From Ideonella margarita (GTDB lineage Bacteria > Pseudomonadota > Gammaproteobacteria > Burkholderiales > Burkholderiaceae_C), in assembly GCF_038066635.1 (NCBI RefSeq), contig NZ_JBBUTI010000003.1:135150-199149 (forward strand): 64,000 nt of DNA, in the 5' to 3' direction. The translations under genes were made by a program, and so were the position numbers. The notes beneath the pieces were generated by a model. The model searched no databases and was not told where the DNA came from. It was given only the letters and a program-made list of their open reading frames with translations. Below are positions 51,672-60,931 of the stretch, piece by piece. Position 1 is the stretch's first letter. The number at the start of each line of letters is the position of its first letter.

Positions 51672-52577
51672 TCAATCCACCTGTCGCGCCAGCCACGCCG
51701 CAATCGCCGACGCTGACTTGAACTCGTCAACCGACCGGGCGATGTGGCGGGGGTCACGCTCTTGCCACATGCGCGCCAGGGCCTGGCCGGGGCCGATCTC
51801 GAGCACGACCTGCACGCCCTGGGCGGCCATTGCGTCCATGGCCTCGTCCCAGCGCACCGTCTGGGCCAGTTGCTGCGACAGCGCGGTGCGCGCACTCTGT
51901 GCGTTGCGGATGCGGCCCAGCGCATGGCTGAACAGCACGGCATGGGGCGCCTGCATCACCACACCCGCCAGGTGCCGGTCAAAGGCCTCGGCGGCCGGCA
52001 ACATCCAGCGGGTGTGCGACGCCACCGCAATGTTCAGCGGCGTGCAACGCCAGCCTCGCCGGGTGGCCTCAGCCGCGGCCGACAGCAAATCAGCACGCTG
52101 CCCGCCAACCAGGCCCGCGCCTTCATTGATGCGAATCGCCACTTCCAGATCGAAGCTGCGGCACAGCTGCGCGATGCCGCCCGCCTCGGCGCCGGTGATG
52201 CCGAGCAAACCGGTGTCGATGCCGGCGGCGGCCTGGTCCATGAAGGCCGCCCGCTCAGCGGCCAGCGCCACGGCGGTGTGTGCGCTGAACACGCCAGCTG
52301 CGGAGAACGCCGCCAGCTCACCCACGCTGTAGCCCAGCACCACGTCGGGCGGCGCAGGCAGCAGCGGCTGCAGTTGCGCCCAGGCGGCGCAGGCGGTGGC
52401 GGTCAGCAGCACTTGTGCGCGCACGTTGTCGCCGGCCAGGCTTGGATCGGCCAAGCGCTCACGCCAGTCTGCACCGCAGCGTGTTGCCAGCGCCTGCATG
52501 GTCGAGTCATCAGCCAACCACGGCAGCATGCCCGGGCGCTGCAAGCCCTGTCCGGAAAACACGAGTGCCCAGCGCAT
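51672..52577 (-). CDS. mdcH: Malonate decarboxylase epsilon subunit MdcH (malonyl-CoA:ACP transacylase)
   Basis: Acyltransferase of 301 residues that loads malonyl from malonyl-CoA onto the decarboxylase carrier protein. It has the FabD-type opening 'ALVFSGQGLQRPGML', the nucleophile S84 in 'VLGYSVGELAAF' and the histidine region 'VASHTRWMLPAAEAF'. It is the last gene of the dctPQM-mdcACDEGBH operon, 11 bp after mdcB. Confidence 0.92.
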   Translation of the reverse strand: MRWALVFSGQGLQRPGMLPWLADDSTMQALATRCGADWRERLADPSLAGDNVRAQVLLTATACAAWAQLQPLLPAPPDVVLGYSVGELAAFSAAGVFSAHTAVALAAERAAFMDQAAAGIDTGLLGITGAEAGGIAQLCRSFDLEVAIRINEGAGLVGGQRADLLSAAAEATRRGWRCTPLNIAVASHTRWMLPAAEAFDRHLAGVVMQAPHAVLFSHALGRIRNAQSARTALSQQLAQTVRWDEAMDAMAAQGVQVVLEIGPGQALARMWQERDPRHIARSVDEFKSASAIAAWLARQVD

Positions 52578-52588
52578 GGCGTGCAGTT

Positions 52589-53452
52589 TCAGCCCAGGGC
52601 GCCAAGCCGGTGCAGCAGGCAGACGGCCGACAGCGTGTCGGCGCAGCCGCCCGGCGACAGCCGCCGTGCGACGAAGGCTGCGTGAATCTCGCGGGCGTCA
52701 GTCAGTGCTTCGGTGCGCGTTGCCCCGCCGTTCATCAGGAAGCGTTGCGCCTCGGTGCGTGCAAACGCCAGCCCTTCCAGGCCGCCCCGGTGCGCGATGT
52801 TGCAATCGTCCAGCTCGGCCATGATCTGGAAGAACACCTGCAGTTGCAGGCGCTGCCCGCTCAGGCCGCGGGCTTGCGCTGCACGCCAGGCCGGCACCGC
52901 GCACTCAAATAACACCGGCAAGCCGAGCGCGGCCTCTTCCGATGCGCTGCGCAGCCCGTATTGCCGCGCCGCCCGCCCACCAGACAACACCGATGCGCGC
53001 GCGCACCGCGCCTGCAGCGCCGCGCCCCAATGCTGCTGCAGCGCCGCGCGCCAATGGTCAGCACTCAAGGCCAAACCATCGGCCTGCGTGGCACCGGCCG
53101 CTGCGCACAGCAGGCCCAGCATGAAGATCGCCCCACGGTGGGTGTTGATGCCGCCGGTGGCCGCCAGCATGCGGGCCTCGGCCTCGATGCCGCTGCGCTC
53201 CAGCGCGTCAAACGGCGCAAACGCTGCGCCCAGCTCGGCCATGTGCGTGAAGTAGCTGCGCAGCGCCAGCAAGCTGCGCATGAAGGTGTGGGCGTCCATG
53301 TCGTCATGGCTGCCGGTGTCTTCGAACGACACCAGCCCGGGCTTCGGCGCCAGCGCCAGTTCGTCATGCAAGGCCAGCGTGGCGGCGCGGCCGATGTGGG
53401 CGGGCGAGAACGCCGCGGCAACACGCCCAGGCCGGCTCAGCAGCGCCGTCAT
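52589..53452 (-). CDS. mdcB: Triphosphoribosyl-dephospho-CoA synthase MdcB
   Basis: CitG-family enzyme of 287 residues making the prosthetic-group precursor 2'-(5''-triphosphoribosyl)-3'-dephospho-CoA from ATP and dephospho-CoA. Family hallmarks are 'LALAPKPGLVSFEDTGSHDD' and 'GGINTHRGAIFMLGLL'. The ATG at 53452 overlaps the mdcG stop (ATGA), which decides the start over a second in-frame codon four residues upstream. Confidence 0.93.
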   Translation of the reverse strand: MTALLSRPGRVAAAFSPAHIGRAATLALHDELALAPKPGLVSFEDTGSHDDMDAHTFMRSLLALRSYFTHMAELGAAFAPFDALERSGIEAEARMLAATGGINTHRGAIFMLGLLCAAAGATQADGLALSADHWRAALQQHWGAALQARCARASVLSGGRAARQYGLRSASEEAALGLPVLFECAVPAWRAAQARGLSGQRLQLQVFFQIMAELDDCNIAHRGGLEGLAFARTEAQRFLMNGGATRTEALTDAREIHAAFVARRLSPGGCADTLSAVCLLHRLGALG

Positions 53453-54126
53453 GCCGCACACCACCCGGCGTTCGCCAGCACCTCGGCATCAGAGGCCAGC
53501 ACGCTGCCATACAGACGCTTGACCAGCACCTCGCTGCAGCGCCCGGCGCGCCAGGCGGCCCACTCGCGCCAGGCCACCGCGCTGCCATCGGGGAACATCA
53601 ATTCGCCGTCGATCCGCACCGGCGACGCACACGCCTGCAGCGCCGCCACCGCGTCATCGGCCTGCGCGGTGCCGTCCACGGCCAGCCACAGGTCGATGTC
53701 GCTGCGCTCATGCACGTAGTGCAGGCCGCTCAGTTGCTGCCAGCCGGCGCTGCCGTACACATGCGCCCGCACGTCCAGGCTGGCCAGGCGCGCCTCCAGT
53801 GCACGCAGCGGCGCATGGGCCTCACGCGGGCACACGCCGATGGCCGCGCGCAGCCGCGGGAATTCGCTCAGCCACGAGATGCCGCTGTGCGCCACCCGCA
53901 AGCTCAAGGGCCGGCGGCCCCAGCGCGCGGGGGCCGACAGGCCCAGCGCCACGCCGTCGTCGCGCTGCGGGTGCGGCGCGCATTGCCGCGTCACCACCAG
54001 CGGCAGCGCATGGTCGGCCCAGTGCTGCAGGCAGGCTCGCGCCACGTCGTCCCATGGGCCGCTCAAGATGTCACGCCAGGCGGCGCTGCCCAGGTGGGCC
54101 AGTTGATGGCGACGGAGCAAGGGCAT
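53449..54126 (-). CDS. mdcG: Phosphoribosyl-dephospho-CoA transferase MdcG
   Basis: Nucleotidyltransferase of 225 residues that attaches the prosthetic group to the carrier protein MdcC. The nucleotidyltransferase signature is split as usual: 'VYGSAGWQQL' and 'ERSDIDLWLAV' with two metal-binding aspartates. 'PLLRRHQLAHL' is the usual N-terminus. It is encoded between mdcE (10 bp) and mdcB (4 bp overlap). Confidence 0.92.
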   Translation of the reverse strand: MPLLRRHQLAHLGSAAWRDILSGPWDDVARACLQHWADHALPLVVTRQCAPHPQRDDGVALGLSAPARWGRRPLSLRVAHSGISWLSEFPRLRAAIGVCPREAHAPLRALEARLASLDVRAHVYGSAGWQQLSGLHYVHERSDIDLWLAVDGTAQADDAVAALQACASPVRIDGELMFPDGSAVAWREWAAWRAGRCSEVLVKRLYGSVLASDAEVLANAGWCAA

Positions 54127-54136
54127 GGTCCGCCTC

Positions 54137-54838
54137 TCAGGCTGCGTCCAGCACGCGCTGCGCCACGTCGCTGGCCAAGTTGCGCCCACCGCGCGCCGCA
54201 CCATCGGCGGCTCGGCGATCGTCTGTGGCCGCATCGGCCAGGGCACCGCGCAAGGCCTGCGGCAAGTCACCCTGCCACAGCGCGCGCACGCCGCCCATCG
54301 CCACATAGTTTTCCACGCCGGGTGCGAACACCGGGTTGTCTTGCGACAGCGCTTCCAGCAGCTCCGGCTTCAGCTTGGTGATGCGCGCCATGGCCGGCAG
54401 GCGCATGACGCGGATCTCCGCCTCAGGCAGCGCATAGCAGGCGTCGGCGATCAAGCCCGACGTGATGAAGCCGCCCGACAGCGCCTGGTCATACACCAGG
54501 CCGATCACGCGGTGGCCGCGACGGCGCGCCAGGTCCAGGCACAGGCCCAGGTGCGCCATCGCGCGGTTGATGCCCAGCAGCTCATCGCGCCGGCGCAGTT
54601 GCTGGCCCTGCGTATCAATCAAAAGCAGGATCGGGCAGCCGGGCTGGCGCTCGATGGTGTCGAGCACCACGCGGGCCTGCGCCAGCGCCAGCTGAACCCC
54701 GATCGGCGCGTGCCCGGTGGTGCCGATGACCTTCAGCGGCGCGCCGTCAAAGCGCACATCGCCGGTGATGAAATCGCCCTCGGCCGTGAGCCCGTGGTCG
54801 CTGCCGAACAAGCGCTCGGCCAGTGTTTTCCAGTCCAT
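54137..54838 (-). CDS. mdcE: Malonate decarboxylase gamma subunit MdcE
   Basis: Subunit of 233 residues that, with MdcD, decarboxylates malonyl-S-carrier protein to acetyl-S-carrier protein. It has a crotonase-like carboxyltransferase fold with 'PILLLIDTQGQQLRRRDELL' and 'VYDQALSGGFITSGLIADAC', whose Gly-rich loop forms an oxyanion hole. The ATG at 54838 follows mdcD by 10 bp; an upstream 15-residue extension overlaps mdcD and is rejected. Confidence 0.93.
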   Translation of the reverse strand: MDWKTLAERLFGSDHGLTAEGDFITGDVRFDGAPLKVIGTTGHAPIGVQLALAQARVVLDTIERQPGCPILLLIDTQGQQLRRRDELLGINRAMAHLGLCLDLARRRGHRVIGLVYDQALSGGFITSGLIADACYALPEAEIRVMRLPAMARITKLKPELLEALSQDNPVFAPGVENYVAMGGVRALWQGDLPQALRGALADAATDDRRAADGAARGGRNLASDVAQRVLDAA

Positions 54839-54848
54839 CGCCAACCCC

Positions 54849-55727
54849 TCAATCCGTGCGCAGGGCACGTAGCGCCTGCACATCCATGGACGCCACCTCT
54901 TCAGGCTTGGGCACGCCGAGGCGCTGCCACAAGGTCAAGGCTTCCACATCGCCGTCCAGCGCCTCCGGCAGCAGCGCCCAACGCGCGGCCAGTTGCCGGT
55001 GCTCGGCCTCGAGGCTCTCCGGCTTCACTGGCCGCGAACCATTCAAGGCTGCCAGCGCCGCCTCGCGGAAAGCGGCCACGTCGTCGTCCAGCAGCACGTC
55101 GCAGTCGCCGGTGATCCAGCGGTGCTTGCCACCGGTGGTGCGCCACACCAGGGCGCGGTCGCGGGCATCAAACTCGTCAACTCCGTGCGAGGCCTCGATC
55201 ACCTCCGGCCCCGACATCGCCAGCCGGCTGGCATCGCTCATCAGCACCTGATCGGCGCAGCGCGCCACGATGCCCATGCCACCGAAGCAGCCGTTGGCAC
55301 TGCCCACCAGCACGATCACCGGGATGCCCGCAGCGCGCACATCGAGCACCGCACGCATCACTTCCGACACTGCGATCAACCCGGCGTTGGCCTCGTGCAA
55401 ACGCACACCGCCGGAGTCGACCAGCAGCAGTACCGCGTCAGGCCGGTCACGCTGTGCGCGCCGCAGCAAGCCGACGAGCTTGGCGCCGTGCACCTCGCCC
55501 ACGCCACCGCCCATGAAGGCGCCTTCCTGGGCCGCCACGAACACCGTGCGGCCACCGAGCAAGGCACGGCCAATCGCCACGCCATCGTCAAACGACGAGG
55601 GCACGCCCAGCTGGGCCAGGTGCGGGCTGGTGATGCGCTCGGACGGCGGCAGCCATTCGTGAAAGGTGTTGGCGTCGAACAGGCGCGCAATGCGCTCGCG
55701 GGCCGAACACTCGGCATAACTGATCAT
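54849..55727 (-). CDS. mdcD: Malonate decarboxylase beta subunit MdcD
   Basis: Subunit of 292 residues with an acetyl-CoA carboxylase beta-like fold. It forms the decarboxylase active site with MdcE. Visible blocks are 'RIARLFDANTFHEWLPPSER', 'LLLVDSGGVRLHEANAGLIA' and 'GSANGCFGGMGIVARCADQV'. The start overlaps the mdcC stop (ATGA). No biotin-attachment domain is present in the cluster, consistent with the biotin-independent soluble pathway. Confidence 0.94.
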   Translation of the reverse strand: MISYAECSARERIARLFDANTFHEWLPPSERITSPHLAQLGVPSSFDDGVAIGRALLGGRTVFVAAQEGAFMGGGVGEVHGAKLVGLLRRAQRDRPDAVLLLVDSGGVRLHEANAGLIAVSEVMRAVLDVRAAGIPVIVLVGSANGCFGGMGIVARCADQVLMSDASRLAMSGPEVIEASHGVDEFDARDRALVWRTTGGKHRWITGDCDVLLDDDVAAFREAALAALNGSRPVKPESLEAEHRQLAARWALLPEALDGDVEALTLWQRLGVPKPEEVASMDVQALRALRTD

Positions 55728-56056
55728 GGCTGCAGCCCCGCTTTCAGGGCGGCCACGGCCTGGTCCAGCCGCAAGCTGACCACGGCGGGCGTGGCGCCCA
55801 TGTCGTTCACCGACACGCGCACGCCGGCCAGCGCATGGCGGGCGTGGAAGTCGTCGAACACCGCTTGCCAGATCGGGCGAAAGCCGTGGGCCGAGGTTGC
55901 CACGTGAACGTGGCAGACCGGCGGCGTGCCCGGCTCCAGCATCACCTCCAGGTTGCCGGACCCCACCACACCCACCAGCACCGCTTGAAACGGACCGGTG
56001 ACATGGTGGCCTTCAAAGCTGAAGTCCAGCGTTTCGATGCCTGCATGTAGGCTCAT
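55724..56056 (-). CDS. mdcC: Malonate decarboxylase acyl carrier protein MdcC (delta subunit)
   Basis: Carrier protein of 110 residues that holds the phosphoribosyl-dephospho-CoA group. The attachment serine is S33 in 'GVVGSGNLEVMLEPG', the conserved GSGNLEV motif. The C-terminal part contains 'RVSVNDMGATPAVVSLRLDQ'. It lies between mdcA (17 bp) and mdcD (4 bp overlap). Confidence 0.93.
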   Translation of the reverse strand: MSLHAGIETLDFSFEGHHVTGPFQAVLVGVVGSGNLEVMLEPGTPPVCHVHVATSAHGFRPIWQAVFDDFHARHALAGVRVSVNDMGATPAVVSLRLDQAVAALKAGLQP

Positions 56057-56073
56057 GTCGACTGTCTCCGGTC

Positions 56074-57756
56074 TTACCAGTTGCGGAAGCGCTTCGGGGG
56101 CTGATAGAGCCCGCCCGAAATGCGCACCAGATCACGCATGCTGCGCGCTGCCAGCAGGTTGCGGGTGGCGTCGCGCGGGTCGATGCCCAGGTCAACGGCA
56201 CGGCGAATCACGCCGCGGTCACGCAGGTTTTCCACCATGCGGCGGTCGCGGCCCAGGCCGAGTGCGGTGTAGCCCGCCACGCCGCGGATGGCCTGTTCTC
56301 GCTCTTCGTCGGTGCGGCACAGCAGCAGGTTGGCGATGCCTTCTTCGGTGAGCACATGCGTCACGTCGTCGCCGTAAATCATGATCGGCGGCAAGGCCAT
56401 GCCGGCCTGCTCAGCCAGCTGCCAGGCATCCAGCGTTTCAACAAACGCCGGCTGCATGTGCTCGCGGAAGGTCTCCACCATCTGCACCACCAGCTTCTGG
56501 CCACGCGGCGTGCCGGCAGCGCCGGTGCGGCCAGCGCGCGCTTCGCGACCGGCCTTCAGCCAGGCCTCGCTGGCGTGCCGTCGGCCACGTGCATCGGCGC
56601 CCATGTTGGGCGCGCCGCCAAAGCCCGCGATGCGGCCCAGCGTAGCGGTGGAGCTGTTGCCCTGCAAGTCCATCTGCAGGGTCGAGCCGATGAACAGATC
56701 ACAGGCGTAGTGCCCGGCCGCCTGGCAGAACGCGCGGTTGCTGCGCAGGCTGCCGTCAGCGCCTGTGAAGAACACATCGGAGCGGGCGCGGATGTAGTCC
56801 TCCATGCCCAGCTCGGAGCCGAAGGAATGCACCGACTGCACCCAGCCGGCTTCGATCGCAGGAATCAACGCGGGGTGCGGGTTCAGCGCCCAGTGCTGGC
56901 AGATCTTGCCCTTGAGCCCGAGCGACTCGGCATAGGTGGGCAGCAGCAGCTCGATCGCCGCCGTGTCGAAGCCGATGCCGTGGTTCAGTCGCTGCACGCC
57001 GTATTCGGCATAGATGCCCTTGATGGCCATCATGGCCATCAGCACCTGGATCTCGCTGATCTGCGCCGGGTCACGCGTGAAGAGCGGCTCGATGGTGTTG
57101 GGCTTGGGCGCCACGATCACGTAATCGACCCAGCCGGCAGGCACGTCGATGCGGGGCACCTGGTCGACCAGCTCGTTCACCTGCGCGATCACGATGCCAC
57201 CGCTGAAGGCCGTCGCCTCGACGATGGCCGGCGTGTCTTCGGTGTTCGGGCCGGTGTAGAGGTTGCCCTGGGCATCGGCCGAGTGCGCCGCAATCAAGGA
57301 GACCTGCGGCGTGAGGTCGACGAAGTAGCGCGCGAACAATTCCAGGTAGGTGTGGATGGCGCCGATCTGCAAGCGCCCTGCCCCCACCAGCTGGGCCAGT
57401 CGACCGGCTTGCGGGCCGGAGAACGAGAAGTCCAGCTTCGACGCAATGCCGAGCTCGAACACTTCCAGGTGCTCGGGCAGCGCGAGCACCGACTGCACCA
57501 TGTGCAGGTCATGCACGCACTGCGGATCGAGTTGCACCAGCGCGCGCGCCAGGAAGTCGGCCTGCTTCTGGTTGTTGCCTTCCAGGCAGACGCGGTCGAA
57601 GGGCTCGAGCACGGCATGCAGCAAGGCCACGGCCTGGTCGGTGCTGACCAGCTTGCCGCGCAGTGCGCTGCCCAGCGCAATGGCGACACGGGCCTGCCGC
57701 TGGCTGCGGCGCTGCGCACGCGTGCCCCAGTCGCGGGGCTCAGTGGGCGCGTTCAC
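56074..57756 (-). CDS. mdcA: Malonate decarboxylase alpha subunit MdcA (acetyl-ACP:malonate ACP transferase)
   Basis: CoA-transferase-fold subunit of 560 residues, exchanging acetyl for malonyl on the carrier protein and releasing acetate. Typical blocks are 'RVCLEGNNQKQADFLARALV', 'GGIVIAQVNELVDQVPRIDV' and 'FGGAPNMGADARGRRHASEA'. The start is GTG at 57756 in a 4 bp overlap with the upstream permease stop (GTGA), so translation is coupled to the transporter gene. Confidence 0.95.
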   Translation of the reverse strand: MNAPTEPRDWGTRAQRRSQRQARVAIALGSALRGKLVSTDQAVALLHAVLEPFDRVCLEGNNQKQADFLARALVQLDPQCVHDLHMVQSVLALPEHLEVFELGIASKLDFSFSGPQAGRLAQLVGAGRLQIGAIHTYLELFARYFVDLTPQVSLIAAHSADAQGNLYTGPNTEDTPAIVEATAFSGGIVIAQVNELVDQVPRIDVPAGWVDYVIVAPKPNTIEPLFTRDPAQISEIQVLMAMMAIKGIYAEYGVQRLNHGIGFDTAAIELLLPTYAESLGLKGKICQHWALNPHPALIPAIEAGWVQSVHSFGSELGMEDYIRARSDVFFTGADGSLRSNRAFCQAAGHYACDLFIGSTLQMDLQGNSSTATLGRIAGFGGAPNMGADARGRRHASEAWLKAGREARAGRTGAAGTPRGQKLVVQMVETFREHMQPAFVETLDAWQLAEQAGMALPPIMIYGDDVTHVLTEEGIANLLLCRTDEEREQAIRGVAGYTALGLGRDRRMVENLRDRGVIRRAVDLGIDPRDATRNLLAARSMRDLVRISGGLYQPPKRFRNW

Positions 57757-59114
57757 GGCTTGGCACCCACCACGCCCATCACGGCGTCAGGCAACGCGGT
57801 GGCGATGCCGGGGAACACGCAGATCAGCACCACCGACAGCAGCATCAGCACCACGAACGGCAGCACGCCCCAGATGATGTCGCTCAGCGGAATGTCAGGC
57901 GCGATGTTCTTGATGACGAAGATGTTCAGGCCCACCGGCGGGTGGATCAGGCCAGTCTCCATCACGATGGTCATCAGCACGCCGAACCAGATCAGATCAA
58001 AGCCGGCAGCCTTCAGCGGCGGCAGGATGATCGGTGCGGTCATCAGGATGATGCTCACCGGCGGCAGGAAGAAGCCCAGCAGGATGACCATCACCAGCAC
58101 CGCCGCCAGCAGCACCCATTTCGAGAGCTGCAGGGCCACGATCCACTCGGCCGTCGCCTGGCTGATGTGCAGGTAGCTCATCACGTACGAGAACAGCAGC
58201 GACATGCCGATGATCATCATCAGCATGGTCGACTCTTTCAGCGTCGAGGCCAGGATCGGCTTCACGTCCTTCGGTCGCCACACGCCGTAGATGCCGGCAA
58301 TCAGCGCCAGCGCCAGCAGTGCGCCCAGGCCTGCGGTTTCGCTGGGCGTGGCAAAGCCGCCGTACAGCGCCACCATCACACCCACCAGCAACAGCACGAA
58401 CGGCACCACGCGCGGCAGCATCTCGAACTTCTCGCGGGTGGAGAAGGTTTCGCGTTCCAGCAGCGACGAGTGCGTGCCCGACGACAGGTAGGCCGCCTCG
58501 GCCATCTTGAACTCACGCTTGTAGCGGAACGCCGCATAACCCGCAAACAGCAGCACCAGCAGCACGCCGGGGAAGATGCCCGCCAGGAACAGGCGGCCCA
58601 GCGATTGCTCGGCAGCCACGGCGTACAGGATCATCGTGATCGACGGCGGCAACAAGATGCCCAAGGTGCCGCCGGCCGCGATGATGCCGGCCGCAAAGCC
58701 CGGCGAATAGCCGCGCTTGCGCATCTCCGGAATACCGGCGCTGCCGATGGCCGAGCAGGTGGCCGGGCTGGAGCCCGCCATGGCCGCGAACAGCGCGCAG
58801 GCGAACACGTTGGCAATGCCCAGGCCGCCCGGAATGCGGCCCATCCAGACGTGCATCGCGGCGTACAAATCCTGGCCCGCCCTTGATTTGCCTATGGCCG
58901 CCCCTTTCAGGATGAACAGCGGAATCGACAGCAGCGTGATGCTGGCCATCTCCTCGTAGACGTTCTGGGTGATGGTGTCCAGCGCAGACGCCGGCATGAA
59001 GATGCCCATGAAGAGCACCGCGACACTGCCCAGCGCAAAGGCGATCGGTGCGCCCGAGAACATGAACAGCAGAGTGACCAGGCCGAACAACAGGCCCATG
59101 GCAAGCATACTCAT
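57753..59114 (-). CDS. dctM: TRAP transporter large permease (DctM), probable malonate uptake
   Basis: Membrane protein of 453 residues with about 12 hydrophobic segments, the energy-coupling subunit of a TRAP transporter. It shows 'LSIPLFILKGAAIGKSRAGQ', 'SSPATCSAIGSAGIPEMRKR' and 'GLIHPPVGLNIFVIKNIAPD', all DctM signatures. The ATG at 59114 overlaps the dctQ stop. Its place at the head of the mdc operon makes malonate the likely substrate; the usual malonate carriers MdcF or MadLM are absent from the window. Confidence 0.93.
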   Translation of the reverse strand: MSMLAMGLLFGLVTLLFMFSGAPIAFALGSVAVLFMGIFMPASALDTITQNVYEEMASITLLSIPLFILKGAAIGKSRAGQDLYAAMHVWMGRIPGGLGIANVFACALFAAMAGSSPATCSAIGSAGIPEMRKRGYSPGFAAGIIAAGGTLGILLPPSITMILYAVAAEQSLGRLFLAGIFPGVLLVLLFAGYAAFRYKREFKMAEAAYLSSGTHSSLLERETFSTREKFEMLPRVVPFVLLLVGVMVALYGGFATPSETAGLGALLALALIAGIYGVWRPKDVKPILASTLKESTMLMMIIGMSLLFSYVMSYLHISQATAEWIVALQLSKWVLLAAVLVMVILLGFFLPPVSIILMTAPIILPPLKAAGFDLIWFGVLMTIVMETGLIHPPVGLNIFVIKNIAPDIPLSDIIWGVLPFVVLMLLSVVLICVFPGIATALPDAVMGVVGAKP

Positions 59115-59674
59115 CGCTGGCCTCCTTTGGCAACACGGTTGAGGCTGGCTGCGAGTTGAACGGCCAGCTGCAGCGTGAGCAGCGACATGCCGGCAAACAT
59201 CAGGCCGTAAGGGATCCACAGCGGAGGCGCCCACGACGACGACGTCGTCTGGCCTTCCACCCAGGCCTCATGGAACAGCGCCCACGACTTCCAGGCAAAG
59301 AAGCCGCAGAACAGCGTGCCCATCAGGTCCACCGCCACCAGGCGAAGGCGGTTCAGCACGCCCGGCAGCATCGACGACAAGGCCTCGATGCCGACGTGCC
59401 CGCGGATCGACTGCACATACGCGCTGCACAGGAAGGTGGCCCCCACCAGGCAGAACACGGCGGCTTCGTCCTGCCAGTCGGTCGAGGCCTTCAGGAAGTA
59501 GCGCGAGAACACGCTGTAGGTCAGCACCAGGGAGGCGGCCAGCAGCGCCAGCATGCCCAGGCCGAGCATGGCGCGGTTGAGCAGGTTGAGCCCGTGGGCG
59601 AGCGGCTTCAGCAGCGCCGGCGTGTGCGGATCGACCTCGTCGACCGCGACCATGGAAACGACACCGTGGCTCAT
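59111..59674 (-). CDS. dctQ: TRAP transporter small permease (DctQ)
   Basis: Membrane protein of 187 residues with four hydrophobic segments. The typical DctQ core is 'YSVFSRYFLKASTDWQDEAA' and 'YVQSIRGHVGIEALSSMLP'. The ATG at 59674 overlaps the dctP stop (ATGA) and its own stop overlaps dctM, so all three transporter genes are translationally coupled. Confidence 0.92.
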   Translation of the reverse strand: MSHGVVSMVAVDEVDPHTPALLKPLAHGLNLLNRAMLGLGMLALLAASLVLTYSVFSRYFLKASTDWQDEAAVFCLVGATFLCSAYVQSIRGHVGIEALSSMLPGVLNRLRLVAVDLMGTLFCGFFAWKSWALFHEAWVEGQTTSSSWAPPLWIPYGLMFAGMSLLTLQLAVQLAASLNRVAKGGQR

Positions 59675-60693
59675 AGCAGCTTCTGCGCAGCCTTCAGCAG
59701 CGCAGCACACGATTCGTTCTTGTCGCCAAAGTCCTTCCAGGCGGTTTCACGGGCGATGGTCTGCCACTTCTTGAGCGTGGCCTCGTCCATGTCGTAGACC
59801 TTGGCGCCGGCCTTGGCGTACACCTCGGCGGCCAGGCGGTCGTCGGCCTTGGCGGCGTCGAGCGCAAACTTTTCCAGCTGCGCGCCCACGCCCATCACCG
59901 CGTCCTGCTGGGCCTTGGTCAGCTTGGCGAACACCTCCTTGGACATCATCAGCGGCTCGAACATGAACCAGTAGGTGTGGCTGCGGCCGGTCGTCAGGTG
60001 CTTGGCAATTTCCTCCAGCTTGAAGGAGATGAAGCTGGTGCTCGACGTCATCGCGGCGTCCATCGCGCCGGTCTGCATGGCCGCGTAAATTTCGTTCGAC
60101 GGCAGCGAGATGACGGAGGCGCCGGCCTGCTTGAGCATCATGTCCATCTCGCGGCTGCCACCACGCACCTTCAGGCCCTTGGCATCCTCCGGCTGCAGCA
60201 GCGCGCGCGGGCGGCTGGCCACACCACCGGCCTGCCAGACCCAGCTGACGATGACCACGCCTTTGTCGTCCAGCACCTTGGAGAGCAGCTTGCCCACCTC
60301 GGCCGTTTTCCAGGCCGCGCCCTGCTCGTAGCTGGGCACCAGTGCCGGCATCAGGCCGATGTTGGTTTCAGACACTTCCCCGCCGGCATACGACAGCGGC
60401 ACCAGCGTCATGTCGAGTGCGCCCTTGCGCATCGACGAGAACTGCGCGTTGGTCTTCATCAGCGACGAGCCCGGATACACCGACGCACTGAGCGAGCCGT
60501 TGGTGGCCTTCGCCACATCGGCCGCGAACTTGCGGCACAGGCGGTCGCGGAAGTCACCTTCGGTCAGGCTGCCACTCGGGAACTGGTGCGAGATCTTGAG
60601 CTGCGTGGGGCTTTGCGCCAGCAGCGGCGGTGCCGCAAGACCCAAGGCCGTGGCGCCGGTTCCCTGCAGGAAAGTGCGTCGGTTGAAGTGCAT
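59671..60693 (-). CDS. dctP: TRAP transporter substrate-binding protein (DctP), Tat-type signal
   Basis: Periplasmic binding protein of 340 residues. The signal contains a twin-arginine-like motif 'NRRTFLQGTG' and ends near residue 27 ('PPLLAQ'). Mature features of the DctP class are 'LKISHQFPSGSLTEGD', 'LKVRGGSREMDMMLKQAGAS' and 'SNEIYAAMQTGAMDAA', which carries the substrate-binding region. A GGAG site lies 7 nt before the ATG. It is the first gene of the malonate operon. Confidence 0.92.
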   Translation of the reverse strand: MHFNRRTFLQGTGATALGLAAPPLLAQSPTQLKISHQFPSGSLTEGDFRDRLCRKFAADVAKATNGSLSASVYPGSSLMKTNAQFSSMRKGALDMTLVPLSYAGGEVSETNIGLMPALVPSYEQGAAWKTAEVGKLLSKVLDDKGVVIVSWVWQAGGVASRPRALLQPEDAKGLKVRGGSREMDMMLKQAGASVISLPSNEIYAAMQTGAMDAAMTSSTSFISFKLEEIAKHLTTGRSHTYWFMFEPLMMSKEVFAKLTKAQQDAVMGVGAQLEKFALDAAKADDRLAAEVYAKAGAKVYDMDEATLKKWQTIARETAWKDFGDKNESCAALLKAAQKLL

Positions 60694-60835
60694 GTTTGTC
60701 TCCGTTCGTTGTGGTGGCCCGGTGTCGTTGTCTGCGCAGGGCAGCACGCCGGATCTCGGACAAATGAACGGTAACAAGGCACCCGGCAGGGCTTCAATCA
60801 ACCACTTGATGCGACGTTTACGCTGCCTGAAACGA

Positions 60836-60855
60836 TCGCGGGTTAACCCCTGCGA
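60836..60855. promoter_or_regulatory. Dyad in the mdcR-dctP intergenic region
   Basis: The perfect palindrome GGGTTAACCC (60840-60849) is flanked by TCGC and CTGCGA, extending the dyad. It lies in the 238 bp space between the divergent mdcR and dctP genes, about 147 bp before dctP and 83 bp before mdcR. A LysR-type binding site for MdcR is plausible. No confident -10/-35 pair was found for either gene. Confidence 0.4.
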
Positions 60856-60931
60856 CCACACCCACCCCCTGAATGAAACGCACAGCACGCCCGGAATGCC
60901 GCCGCACAATCACGGGCTTGAGCAGCCTTTG

